A stretch of DNA of 64,000 bases. Origin: Saccharina japonica. Lineage: Eukaryota > Sar > Phaeophyceae > Laminariales > Laminariaceae. Both the position numbers and the translations under genes were made by a program. Of the stretch, positions 11,640 through 23,400 are shown in pieces. Positions within the stretch are counted from its first letter, which is position 1; each line of letters begins with the position of its first letter. The notes beneath the pieces are model-generated. The model did no database searches and was not told the origin of the DNA. It saw only the letters and a program-made list of their open reading frames with translations. The stretch lies in assembly GCA_008828725.1 (NCBI GenBank), contig MEHQ01003705.1, forward strand, positions 62,001 through 126,000, read 5' to 3'.

Positions 11640-12190
11640 ATCGAAACCAACGTCAAAGACCTCCCGCGAGCCGCCAACACGGCGAGGGGGGGGGGTGTAC
11701 TCATGTTGTGCACGGCCGTAGTCATATGACCATAGGGGGGGGCGAGAAGGCAACGACTAGCGCGGAGAAGGAAACAACTGACACCGTATGGGGAAGGGGC
11801 ACTATCGACAGCCCCGCGAGGGGGAGGCGAGTGCCTTGCTGAAAAATGCAGAACAAAGATCAAAAACACGAATAACGAATGTGTCCTTCGACGAGCGCAG
11901 CCATAAACTTGCCACCCTTGCGGTGGAAAGCTTTGGGCGCCTCGGAAAAGAAGGCTGCGAATTCATCGACCAGCTAGCGACAAGCGTGGTCGGAGGAAGG
12001 GATGGGGGGGCCATGGCCAAGAAAGGAATCTGCAAGGAACGCCTTCTTCAGATAATCTCAGTGACCTCACAGGTAGGTGGCGATCTCACGCCGAGTTCAC
12101 CTGTATAAGCTCGTCTTACGGGATCGTCAAGCGAGGAGAGGAAGGAGGAAGATGAGGGGGGGCTGATGCCGATGACGTGGGGTTGGCACA
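11640..12190 (+). pseudogene. C-terminal remnant of a non-LTR-type retrotransposon polyprotein
   Basis: At 11,788-12,071 the frame reads EASALLKNAEQRSK, then LATLAVESFGRLGKEGCEFI and CKERLLQIISVTSQV. This is the layout of the last segment of LINE-like ORF2 proteins: a basic stretch, a 'fxPlxvEsxGrlG' motif, then a helix ending in Ser-rich arginine residues. A small frameshift near 12,073 restores ISRRVHLYKLVLRDRQ up to a stop near 12,165. Upstream at about 11,640, in another frame, VIETNVKDLPRAANTARGG continues the same theme. It is frame-shifted and 5'-truncated, hence a dead copy. The family is inferred from layout rather than from a reverse-transcriptase core, which is absent. Confidence 0.55.
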
Positions 12191-12823
12191 TAGATGCTGA
12201 GTAGGGGATTAACATACGCAATTGAACGGAAGAAGGATAGTAAATGCTTGACTTTTCCTGCAGTGGGGGTGGAAATGAGTGGGAGGATTTATTGCTTTGG
12301 GATTGTGTCGGCCGGTCGTCACGAAACATGTTTAGGTATGAGGTGTGTCGATCATTGGATGAAGAAGGGGAACATAGATATATAGCAGGTACAATATTTG
12401 GGTAGACGGTGGTAGTGCGTATTCTATTGAGTACACGGAGGGGAGGAGAATCGGTTGAATGAGAGTGGTGGTATTCGACGAATTGGGTCAGCTTTTTCAT
12501 TCTGAATGAATATTGCCCTGCACATTGTCGGAAGGCAAATAATATAATAATAACGATACTGTCCTGTGCCACAGTATGAGTAGCCATATTACCCTGACCG
12601 CCCCCCTCGGCTCTGGCGGGGGAGGGCGCCGGCAGGACGAAAGAAACAAAAAGGAAGACACCAAACCCAATACCGAACCCACGCCGAAAGTGCAAGAAAT
12701 ACCTATTCTAAGGCCTTGAAAGAAACCCTCCCAGCCCCACAGCCCATAAAAACGGGACACTATCGAGTGCGGCGGCGGCATGAAAGTCAGCTCTCCACGG
12801 TCGTACCTCGAGATTAATTTACG

Positions 12824-14821
12824 TTACGTTGGGTCCCTCGAGGGAGCGCGCTCGCTACGTACGACCAACATTGAAGTCGTGTAGCGCGCTGGAGGAAGAG
12901 GAAGCTTGATTGGCCCCGGGTCATCCAAAAATCGGACGAGGTGAACGGCATCCGCAGTCGCCCTGACGCTGATTTTGCCGAGCCACTACAAAGGATCGTC
13001 GCCCTTGTACCAAAAGTGAGCGCCCTTGGGAAGTACTGTGCCGTGGAAGCGGCGAAGCCACTCCTCGCGTGAGACGCAGGCGTAACCGGGCGCCAAAAAA
13101 CGATCACCTTTGGACCGAAAAAGCTCGCGCTGTGCGGCGCCAATGCGCACCCGGCGGTAAAGGCGGTTGGTTTGGCGGTGTTGGTCCGGAGTGCCGGCCC
13201 AATAGCTATCTCGCCCCCACAATGTGGGAGTGCAGAATTGACGAGAGGAGGCGGGGTGTGTCAACCCGGCCTCACTTTCGCGAATTATCTAGCGAACGGC
13301 AGAAGGCGCCTCACCGAGCAAGTTTGACCCTCTCCGCTTGTGGGGGTCACTGGCCCTGGGTTCGTCCGCCCGGAGACCAATGCCCCACACTGGGTCTAGA
13401 AGGCTGGCTTCAGCCAAGAGTTTGGTGCCCGTGCTCAAAATGTATTTTTTCATGGCGGTGTTCTGCGTAAATTTAGCATAGGTGCCAGATAGTACGGCGT
13501 GTTGCTTCTGTCGATCCCAAACAACAGAGTCAAAGTTGTGCACGCCACGACCGATGCGTTTGTGCGTGTGTGGGTCTGGCGAGGACATGATGAGTTCAAC
13601 TGCGCGGTGGTCTTCAAAAAGCCTGGGCTTTTCGGCCGTCATACTCTGCTCCGCGCAAGAATATGACTCGTCGTCGACGACAAACGACGATGGAGACCAC
13701 TGCGAAAAATAGGAAGGGGGCTGCCAGAACAGCACCATCTAGTCTGTTGAATATTCGAGAGTAGGATCAAAGACCGACGGTGTCCAACCGCCGGTGGCCG
13801 TAGTGGCAGGTCGGGCCTGCAGTGTCCCCGTTTGAGGGCACTGGGCCTCGGCAGTTTGGGCCTGCAACGCCCCCCGTGTGTTGGGCCCCTGGGCCTCGGT
13901 TGTTTGGGCCTGCGGTGCCCCCGTTTGGCGGCACTGGGTCTCGGCCGTTTGAGTCTGCGGTGCCCCCGTCCGGGAGCACCGGGCCTCGGGTGCACAGAGC
14001 AAGTCCGAACCCACGGTTCCTTGCCTCGTGTCACCCACACTCGTTGGCGGAAATTCGCAAGAAGGGGCTCTTATTGCCCTCAAAGGGGCAGGGGGCTCTG
14101 GGCCCCCTCTGCTTGACGAAAGGCGCGAATCTTCCGTATTCATACGGGTATAGCGTCCAGTTGATCGGACTGGAGGCCGTGGTGTCAGCACTGGCCCGTC
14201 GGGCAGTGTCGGGTCTGATTCCTGTTCCACTGTTACCGACGGTGCATGATGAACGTGGGTTAGCGTGCACGAAGGCGAAGGAGGGTCGGCAGACCCTGGA
14301 GGCGTCTTCGAAAACGGGACTCGGGAGGGCGGCAACAAAATTCCCACCCGAACAGGCTCTCTCCGTTTAGGTCTCTTCGGGAAGGGGGACGAGGCCGCTA
14401 ATCTTACCGGTTCCTCCTTGATTGGAAAAAGGATAGAGCGCCCGCTGCTGTTGTGAGGGATCACCGAGCCGAGCCTCGCCAAGGGTCTCAGTGTTTTGGC
14501 GTCCGCCTTCCCACACCTCAAGCCAACCGCCACTACACGGTCAGGTAGTGGAAGTGGCGAACGCTCTCGCAAAGTACAGCGTTGCACAGGAGCAGCATTC
14601 TGAGTGCTGCTTGGCGCGGGACAGGGAGGAGCGGCGCGTGAAGCGCAGGTTCCCTTACCCCGCCTGGAGGATCCGTCGCTTGAAGCGCGGGCCCTAGTTG
14701 CCAATTTTGGACCACGGCTGAGGGGGGCAGCGCTGGGAGCGCGCGTTCCCGGGATGTACATTATTTGACTTTTTTGTGGCACGTGTCGCGACACGTGCCG
14801 CGACATGCCGCGACACCCCAC
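12824..14821 (-). pseudogene. NADAR-domain, retroelement-type reading frame interrupted by three in-frame TAG codons
   Basis: One reading frame of 666 codons runs to TAA at 12,824-12,826, broken only by TAG at 13,739-13,741, 13,289-13,291 and 12,986-12,988. From the N-terminus: a Pro/Ser/Arg-rich disordered part; 17-residue repeats rich in APQAQTTEAQ (about 13,816-13,990); a NADAR (YbiA-like) domain from FWQPPSYFSQWSPSSF through NFDSVVWDRQKQHAVL, TYAKFTQN, and DPVWGIGLRADEPRA to RRGSNLLGEA; then a basic linker; then a C-terminal block GAHFWYKGDDPL-stop-WLGKIS and VHLVRFLDDPGPIKLPLPPA. NADAR enzymes remove ADP-ribose-type modifications or hydrolyse riboflavin-pathway intermediates. The C-terminal block resembles integrase-tail-like domains that I associate with brown-algal retroelements. 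The last TAG sits where a second Trp would be expected, consistent with TGG to TAG. The 5' end is replaced by a MITE at 14,759. Most likely a decayed element gene. Confidence 0.8.
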
Positions 14822-15081
14822 GGACGTGTCGCGACATGTCGCGGCATGTCACGACATGTCGCGACACGTGTCGCGACACCCCACGGCGTGTCGCGGCGAG
14901 TGTTACGGGGAGTGTCGCGGCGAGTGTCGCTAACTCTAACCCTAACCCTAACCTACGCGGCTTGTCGCGACATGCCGCGGCATGTCGCGAAGTGATGCGG
15001 CACGTGTCGCGGCGTGCCGCGGCAGCGTCCGGGGCGCGTCGCGGCATGTCGCGACACGCGCCACGAAAAAGTCTAATAATG
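14759..15081. mobile_element. TA-flanked MITE with TGTCGCGACA palindromes and telomere-like core, 323 bp
   Basis: Terminal inverted repeats of about 35-40 bp start CATTATTTGACTTTTT (left) and CATTATTAGACTTTTT (right, reverse complement) and continue into GTGGC(A/G)CGTGTCGCGACA. TA flanks both ends (14,757-14,758 and 15,082-15,083). The interior holds many copies of the palindrome TGTCGCGACA and close variants. Near its centre (about 14,931-14,953) is CTAACCCTAACCCTAACC, a three-unit telomere-type tract. It has no transposase. It sits at the 5' boundary of the NADAR reading frame. Confidence 0.85.
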
Positions 15082-15083
15082 TA

Positions 15084-15904
15084 GATCCGTGGCCCGTGGG
15101 CGCTTGATTGAGGTAACACTACCTGTCTTGCTGGCTGGACGGGCCTGAGGTAAACGAGCATCTTGTGAAACAAACAATAGTTTTCCCGGCATGGCTGACG
15201 ACGGACGGGCGGGCTGAGCCGTACCGCCGTCGACCAGTCATTTGCCAGAGCGAAAGGTGTCTGGTTGGCCCTCGTTTGGGTCACCGCTCGTGTTGTGGGC
15301 GGCTCCGTAACGCACACCCGGAGTTGTGGTGGGGGCAGAGGAGGCAGGCAAGGGCGGGATACCTCCATGGAAGCCACGCGTGTGTTGGTTATCATAGGAT
15401 ATACTGTGACTGTTTGCCTGGCCGCGCCCCTGCTGATGTCCTCTCGACCGGCCTGAGCGATGGCGGCGATTGTGCTTGTAGGAGTTGGAGCGGGGGCGTG
15501 TATCACCGCGGCGGTGACTGCACATGCGTGCTTGCCATCGTCGCCAAGGCTACCAAGGTCAGGATTCAGAAGTTTGCTCTCACTATTAAACGGATGCCTA
15601 CAGTTTGTTTTTTGAAGGAGTTGTGTGTCCTCATGGCATTTCAGGCAGTGTACCCGGTCATCACGGAATGCTTGAGCACGGGCGGGGGGGTTAGAGAAGG
15701 TTGGTCCAGAGAGGAGGGTCCTCGGTATTAACGGACGAACAAACAGCGAAAACTTCTGCGTAGTATTGTTCAGCCAAAGGCCAGCAACTGTAGGAATTGT
15801 TCAATCAAGGGTCAGAGGCGCCCATAACCGGCGGGCCGGGGCCCCCACGGGGCGGATGGCCGCGCACCCGTCGAAGAAACAGGCAGATACAAATATTTTC
15901 GCCG
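15084..15904. other. GC-rich stretch with long non-homologous frames on both strands
   Basis: High GC leaves frames open on both strands (for example plus 15,165-15,731). On the plus strand an ATG at 15,460 begins MAAIVLVGVGAGACITAA, a hydrophobic, membrane-like stretch, followed by a possible donor near 15,559. I do not recognise a protein, and no downstream exon could be joined, so no gene is called. Confidence 0.25.
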
Positions 15905-16395
15905 TTAGCGGTGTGATGCTGGAATGGCATGCAATCAATTAAACCTACGCACAAGAGCAGAATATTTCAGCTTCCTCCAAGCTTCCTCTCAAGTTGAGAA
16001 GTAAAAACGAAACCCGGAAGTAGCCCAAGTATTGCTAGCCAAGTCGAAACGTACTGAGTACGATATATAACGTTGCGAAAAACCAAACGACAACTGTTGT
16101 TTTCGGCCTACCTACTTGGTTTGCTTCGTGCAGCGATTGTTAATATTATGCTTGGCTTCTGTGCACCCAATCTTTTAATCTTGTAAGTGGTACGTTTGGG
16201 CAAGGCTCAAAACACCGCTCGAGAGGTTGACCTGAAGCTTCCGACCTTCGATGTCATGCTGGGATGGCACGCATTCGTGCCAAGCACACGCGCAGAATAT
16301 TTCAGCTTCCTCTCAAATTGGAAAGTAAAAATGAATCTCGGTAGAAGCCCGAATATTCCTACGAGCCTATGTCGAAACGTACTGAACGTGGGCTG
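15905..16395. repeat. Two direct diverged copies of a ~160-bp sequence
   Basis: The segments at about 15,905-16,060 and 16,237-16,395 share GATGCTGG-ATGGCA, CGCAGAATATTTCAGCTTCC and GTCGAAACGTACTGA in the same order, with small indels. Both are flanked by unrelated sequence. They look like two copies of a short dispersed repeat or a local duplication. Confidence 0.7.
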
Positions 16396-17466
16396 TGCCA
16401 GCATGGAAGGGGATAGGTGTGTCCGAGGTAAACCTCTTGTGATGACAGCTCTGCTATCCAACTTTGGTGTTGGAGGCGTTCGTTTACCCTGCACAAACAC
16501 ACATCGATTTTTATTTTTCTTGTTCGAAATATGTCATGACTTAGTCACGACGGATTTTTGCGGTGCCCAAGTGGGTAAATAAGCTGGACTGCATACGTAC
16601 ATGCATTGAAGTATTGTAGAAGTGGAGATACGACTACGTACAGGAGGTATAATGCATTTAGGTGGGCCCATTCACGAGATTCCATCCACAGACAAAAAGC
16701 GTGGTGCGGTCAGTGGTCATTACCACCGATAGCGCAGGAGACGGCCTGACTAAAATGGTACCTACAGCAGTAGCATCGTTGATATCGTCAAAAAGTACTC
16801 GCGCGAGGGCTATCATCACGCCAGGCATACTATATACTATCTAGTATTCATCAAGTAGAGAAAAAGCACACAAAATAACACAGCAAAGGCCGTTGAAAAT
16901 CCAAATAAAAGTGAATATTTGCACACATGTTCCATTACCTTTCGGCCCAGGGCTCAAACCATCTCCGACTATGGCATGCCCCCTTCCCCACCCCACTACC
17001 TAAAAGGCGAAAACCCTGGATAGAGTCTATCGTCTGTGGGGGCGTGTTAGGTTTGGGCAGGCACTAGAACCACACACTGAGGTAAAAAGGTTGATGTGCA
17101 TACTTTGCATACATCCGTACGCAACTCTGGAGCAATACAAGAGCATCATCGACAGAGGTGAAAGCACGCGATACGTATCCAAGAGGACGCGCCGAGCCCT
17201 CCCACGCCCCCTCCACGATATAAATGCCAGCTACCGTTGAACCAGAAAATAAGGTGTCAAACGAGAGCACCTTTATTTACCTCGCGTGCGTTGCCGTTGC
17301 GTCCCGTTTTTTTTCTAAAAGTGACAAAGGGCTACTTTACGTGAAACAACTCTTGTTTCTTGTTTCTCCTGTCCTTTTGACGGGGCGCAATTCCCGCCCA
17401 CCTCATTACTTAGTCGGATAGTCCCCCCCTACGCTGAACTATTGAAACGCCAAGGCCATCCCAGGC
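16396..17466. other. Non-coding stretch downstream of fibrillarin
   Basis: No gene is supported. It holds the 3' flank of the fibrillarin gene and probably its 3' UTR and polyadenylation region next to the TAA at 17,467-17,469. Confidence 0.4.
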
Positions 17467-20400
17467 TTAGGTGTCCTTGGACTTCTTCTTAGGCGGGCGG
17501 TAGAGCGCTATGACTACCGCGTGGTCGCGCTCGTAGGGCTCGAGAGTCACCTGCTCTTTGGGCTTGAAGTTTTCCGTCTTGAGCTTGGAAACCTGCGGTC
17601 GGATCGCAGAAAAGAGATATAGTACGTACAACAAAGTCATGCATTTAGATACGAGAAAAAAAAACAAAAATATACAACCCTGTCCGGAAATATTAGCAAT
17701 ATTCAACACAACAAGTGGCTTATTATATTCACCACAACAAGTGGCTTATTATATATTCACCACAACAAGTGGCTTATTATATAGAGTGATATGAAAGTTT
17801 TGCATCGACCCGTACGAGGTGCTCTTCCTAAGTCCATTCGCACTGGCCTACAGTCGTCAGAGATCAGTCAAGATATCAGAATATCGTCTGGCTGTTGTCC
17901 GCTGCCATCGAAAACAACGCGAGCTTGGTATGCACTCTCATGTACAAGCTCTTAGCATACCGCGCGAACGCTGTCGATGTTGCAACACAAGTTCGTTCCT
18001 GAATGACTGGAAAACAAAAACGAAGTAATAGCATGCCATTGGTGGATACAGAAGCTGACATGATTACTATTGGCAACATAAAACTATGTAAGTATCTTTG
18101 TGGAATAAGCAACAGCCGACGACGCTCTAGTTGAAACTTTTTCAGCCGATCGATCGCACAGAAATAAAAACAACCATCAGGTCTCCGGTGGGGACACAAA
18201 CGACAACCAAACATCGATCTTAGCACCATAAGAAAAAAACCCATCGCTGCTTGTCCATGATGCCCACCTCCTGTGCGAAGACAGCCTCCGGTGATGCTGT
18301 GGAGTCGACGCATGATGCCTTGATCGAGATGACGCAGTGTCCTCCGTTCTTGAGGAAGTAGTGCGAGTTCAGCGCCACGATGCGCGCCTGGTTGGGCAAC
18401 GTAGGGATGCCATCCAAAAAACCACAGCGTAAAAAAGAAAGTCCGTGTACAAGTCGTGTGGAAAGCGTGAATTATGTCGCGCAAATAGCAGGTAACTATC
18501 CATCATCATTAGCTAATCTTGCCAACTTCGCGAACACATAACGTGGTCGCGGGGAGTAAGTTCCTGCACCGAGAGTGCTGCTCGCCATGCAGAAATATTT
18601 ACTACCTGGTATATAGCGTATGACTTCATCTTTGAAAAAAATGAAACCCGCTTCCTGCCTGGCAGTCATACTCCAAAACACGAACCGCGGTCAAGTTACG
18701 GAACAAGCCATCATGACCGCTACTACTACTACTACTGTGGTGGAGTCTGCTGGCGAGAAACGGCAGGTGCAACACAACGCCGCTATGGGTCCAAATATGT
18801 CGCTCCTCTCAAAACAAATACGGTAACGGTTGGCATTTTGGATGGCTCTGGCATGGAAACATCATCGACACCCTGACCGTATTTGCATTCGATATTGAAT
18901 ACTATTCGTATATACCTACCAGGGTACAAATCGACAATTTAGTGTCTTAGTGCAGATAGTAGGTGCTATTACGGGGTGGGCTAATGTAGTAAATAGGACC
19001 TACGGTGCACACTAAAACCAATATGTTTACATATTTTTACTAACAGTATTTGGTCCTATTTACTATGGGTCCTCCGTAATAGTAGATTACGTTCAAGAGG
19101 TGCCAGTACCAACAGTCTTTGATCGATGAACCGACATTCTTTAGTCGATCTTGATTGTGTAGTATCCACAACGACAGCAAAATAAAAAATCCAGGGGGGA
19201 AAAAGAGCAGCATTATGGCGTATCAGAAGCTGACACCTGGTATCTGTTACCACTTTCCTCCAGACGAGGCCTTGCGATGCTAGGACGTTTCCGCTATTTT
19301 TCTTCACCCATTACGTTCATTTCCTTGCTAAACTTGGTATAATATATTACACGACTAACATGCATGCACATCAGGTATTAGGCAATCCACACACCTGATC
19401 CGGCTGTGCGACGTCAGCGAAAACGGTGTCCACCATGCCGACCAGCATACGGTACTTGAGCGGGTGTCGTGCGTCCTCGATGATGGGGATGACGTTCGTA
19501 CGGGACTTGGCCATGTTGATCAGGTCTCGCCCGGGGCGGTGAGCAAACTCTACCGCGTACACACACCCCGAAGGCCCTACGATATCCGCCACATGGGAGA
19601 CAGTGGTACCGGCAGCTGCGCCTAGGTACAGCACCTGGGAGAGCAGACGGCGACATTACATGTTCGAAATTAGACGTTGGACCAAGCAAGCAGCGTTTTG
19701 TTTTCGCGTTTAGGCCATGAGCAGCTACGAACGACCCTTCCTGAACACTGGTGCCAAAGTCAAAGACCGACACAAACCGATTTTATACGAAATCGCTCTC
19801 GGCGAAGGGTACAAACGAAAAACTACACGTGACCTTCGCAGAACCCATGTTTCTTTTTTCCATCCCATTTATTATCTTCGTGGTTAACTGCCAGACCACT
19901 GGGTCGACCGGCTACTTCATACATATTATGAATAGCAAAATATACGCAAGCCTGACTATAGATATACACGTACCTGATACATTTTGAAGGCTGCATGTCG
20001 CCGCCATGATTTAGCTATTAATAGCTACACAACGCTACTCGTATATACATAAGAGGACTTTTCACATTAATTCACAAAGTGCCAACAACGCGGCGGGCTG
20101 TGCCTGCAGTTTTTACTATACCTGGTAAATAATAGATTGACACTAAGAAAACGTTCGAGGGTGGTCTATCATGCTAAGTATATCAGGTATAAACGTAAAT
20201 AGCAATATGACTATCACAACGTAGTTATCGGGTATGCTACACGGCACGGCATGGCATGCTTGCCCGCTCCCTCACCTTAGCGCCTGGAACGATGTGAATG
20301 CCGTCAACTCCTCCGAGGATTGCCGCCGCCAGCTTCGACCGGAAGGGATTCCACACGCGGTATTCGATCTTCGACGTGGTGCCGTCCTCGCTGGGGGGAG

Positions 20401-23400
20401 CTTCGACCGAAATAAGCTTCTCGCCGTACACAGCCTTTGGCCGATCAAATCAGATTACGACAAAACAGAAAACAACGATGCGAAAAGTGTTAATACCAAA
20501 AGCAGTGTAATACGACTGACATGACACTCTTGTCCGCTTGTCCTCGCACTGAGAGCACGCTCGACAACAGATCACGATCAACAATCAGCAAGTTTCACGT
20601 CTGGGACAGGGGGGCGGAGTGGAGTGGTTTTCGTTTCTACATGTTTTACCCGTTGGGCATGATGTACCCTACCGGTACCCAAGACGAAATGCAGTGCAAG
20701 GTAAGGTAGTCACTACCCCGCAACACACGCAATCGGCCCGGAAATCAACCACCTGGGGATGAACCAAGACACAATGACATACTATAGAGTTTCGTGGATC
20801 TACCGACAGGCGAAACTGCTGTGTTTTGTGTTTTAGGAATCGCTCATGTGGGATAGATAGACCAAAGGATTGAAAGGGTTGACCATGGCAAAGTAACATG
20901 TGAGTCATATGTGACCTGTTCCAATCAAGACGGTCACGTTTGAACACACAAGGAATGACGCCTAAAAACTACAGTACGCAGTCTGACCATCGATGTGCAG
21001 ACAGTACACATCACACAGCAGCACACATGCGAAGTACAATCGCTGTATAATGGTTTTGTTGGCCTTTGCACCCAGCAGGTATGCCACGACGACAGGTGAT
21101 ACTTGCCATTTTCTATACAGTGCTCTACGAGTTACGAGTATGTCGATACCCCTTGAACTATGAACAGCTTACGTATACACATATTAATACATGCCGCCGC
21201 TATCGTGTTTGCTAACCGGTACGTACTACGAGTAGTCTTTAGATACTTCATATATACGAACCAGGATAAAAAGTAATTTTACCGCGGATGGTCTTGAAAA
21301 ATTGGCACAACAAATTTAGATAAACGCCCCGGCGATGGTCTAATGAGTGTCGTGTCGCCTTTGTCTTGGCGCTATATACTCTCTCTGACTGTTGCTATCA
21401 CTGTAGTACTATTTATTAATAGTATGCCGTTGCCATGTGTAGGGGGCAGTTTCCAATTTTCGGTCAGGAGACAATGTTCCTGTTCCTGTGGCGATCTAAC
21501 TGTGGTGAGGTGAGTTGGGCCGCCATGCTCTTTTATCCTTTTATCTTTTTGGCATGCATGTAATATCATCTCTTTATATCTCTTCTCCGGTTGACATAAA
21601 CTGGAGATAACTCAGTGTTTGTTCTCGGGCGGGGTGAATGAAGCGATGACAATGATGCTCACACGGAAACAGAGCACACAGCTGTAGTCAGCATGTTTGT
21701 CTCGTGGCTTAAAGAGGTCGTGACAACCATTACAGTAGTACTACGAGTGTGGAGCAGTATACTTGGCATCATCATATCCCAGTCGACTGGAGCCGGTCCG
21801 TAGGCATGTGAGGGTACGCATTAACCAAGCTCGCTTTCTATTCCCTATCCCCTCTCGATTTGTCTGAGCAAATGTCATCGCAGAGCTTGCTCGTTTCACA
21901 GCCATCGCACGCAAACGAGGCGAAAAGTTGGGCGTCGTGGTTCCTTTTCTTGAGAAAAGTTGAATGCTCACCAAAACATGCCACGCTTATTTGCAGTTGC
22001 GAAGTAGCCTGCTACAAATTGTACCACTACAACACCAAGCTGGCCAAAAAACGGGAAGGCGCTCTAGCAGGTGCTATTTATGAAGAACCCTTACGCTGGC
22101 TTCAAAGGCGCAGTCGGAGGTGGTGTCCAGGATAGAGAAGACACACTTATTATGAGACAACATGCCGCATCGATACTTTTTTTTTGTGTGTGTGTTTTCG
22201 TCATCACATATATACACCCTCCAGTTCAACACGTGGGGGAGGTGTTACCCTCAGGTGCCTTCTGGGCTACAATACAACAGTAGCCGTGGTAACACGTGTG
22301 ACCCCTTTTCCCTGTCGGTACATGTCTTCAATTTTTAAGATGCACAGCATAAATATTATAAATAGAGCAATATATCAATTCCATTGCTCTTGCATCTTCA
22401 GCGACGGAGCGGATAAGACTCATAAAAACGTGCCTTGCGTAAACCAGCCGAGACTCGAAATCCGGCGCAACCGGGAGCACGAGCGACAGCTTGCCGCAAC
22501 ATACCAAGCATTTTTTAGTGATCCGTGACTATGATTACTGCACTGGAGTGAGCCCTGCTGGCGTTCGACCCCGATAGCACTACTCTATCATGCTGGTACA
22601 TATATACCGTACAGTAGTTCATAAACGCTGTTTCAAGTCGGGATAAAGTGCGGCGCTTGTACTGTAGAGTGACAATACATGTATAACCGATTTGTTGCAC
22701 GTGAAACGTGTATCTTGTGTGTGTTTGTGGGATAGGTTTGAGTATGTACTGCCTTGTGCTCTATCATTGGAACCCCGCTTGACCGCTTCAGCTTTTGTTT
22801 GGATTATTTTCCTGCGCACCCGTACATGTATTTTCGTGCCCACAAGCACAGTCTAGATTGTGCAAGCGGCATATTGATACGCCCCGCACACATGCATGAT
22901 AATGGTATCGGTATCGGTGAGGCATGGTGAGGATGATGGGGCCATGTCTTTGCAGCGATCACCGTTGACTGTTATATTAATATTTGACAAAAGTAAAGAT
23001 GACCAAAACCGCAGCATGACTTTAGGGGGGCAAACTTGATACGAGTACTATACAGACAACAACAGCAGTTGGTTGGGGGAGGCGGCGAGGTGCTGCAGAC
23101 GTGTCGCGCAATACCATCAGAAAATATTACGGGAGACGCTCAAATCGACACACCATCAGTAGAGTACAAACTACAGTAATGTGATATGAATAGGTACTAC
23201 TCTGTAACAAAGCACGAAAGTAATGTACTGGCTGCAGGTGCAAAATGCAAAATACCTGGTACTTGATATTTTTTCAAGTACTAGTATAATATAAAATACG
23301 TACCAACTGGAAGTTGAAATTAGGCTGGTTTCACTTGGCATTCCATTTGGCTGCAAAACTCACTCATAGCGGCGAGCGTCTGTTCGTGAGTTGTCTGTCT

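Noticed and set aside
14931..14953. A chromosome end or telomere
   Set aside because: Only about three CCCTAA units, internal to a TA-flanked element with sequence on both sides.
14694..15506. 270-codon minus-strand frame with SRHV/CRDM repeats
   Set aside because: Most of it is the MITE's TGTCGCGACA repeat translated. The frame is kept open by repeat sequence, and no family matches.
17707..17785. CRISPR-like array
   Set aside because: Only three adjacent copies with no spacers, in a eukaryotic intron. It is a simple tandem repeat.
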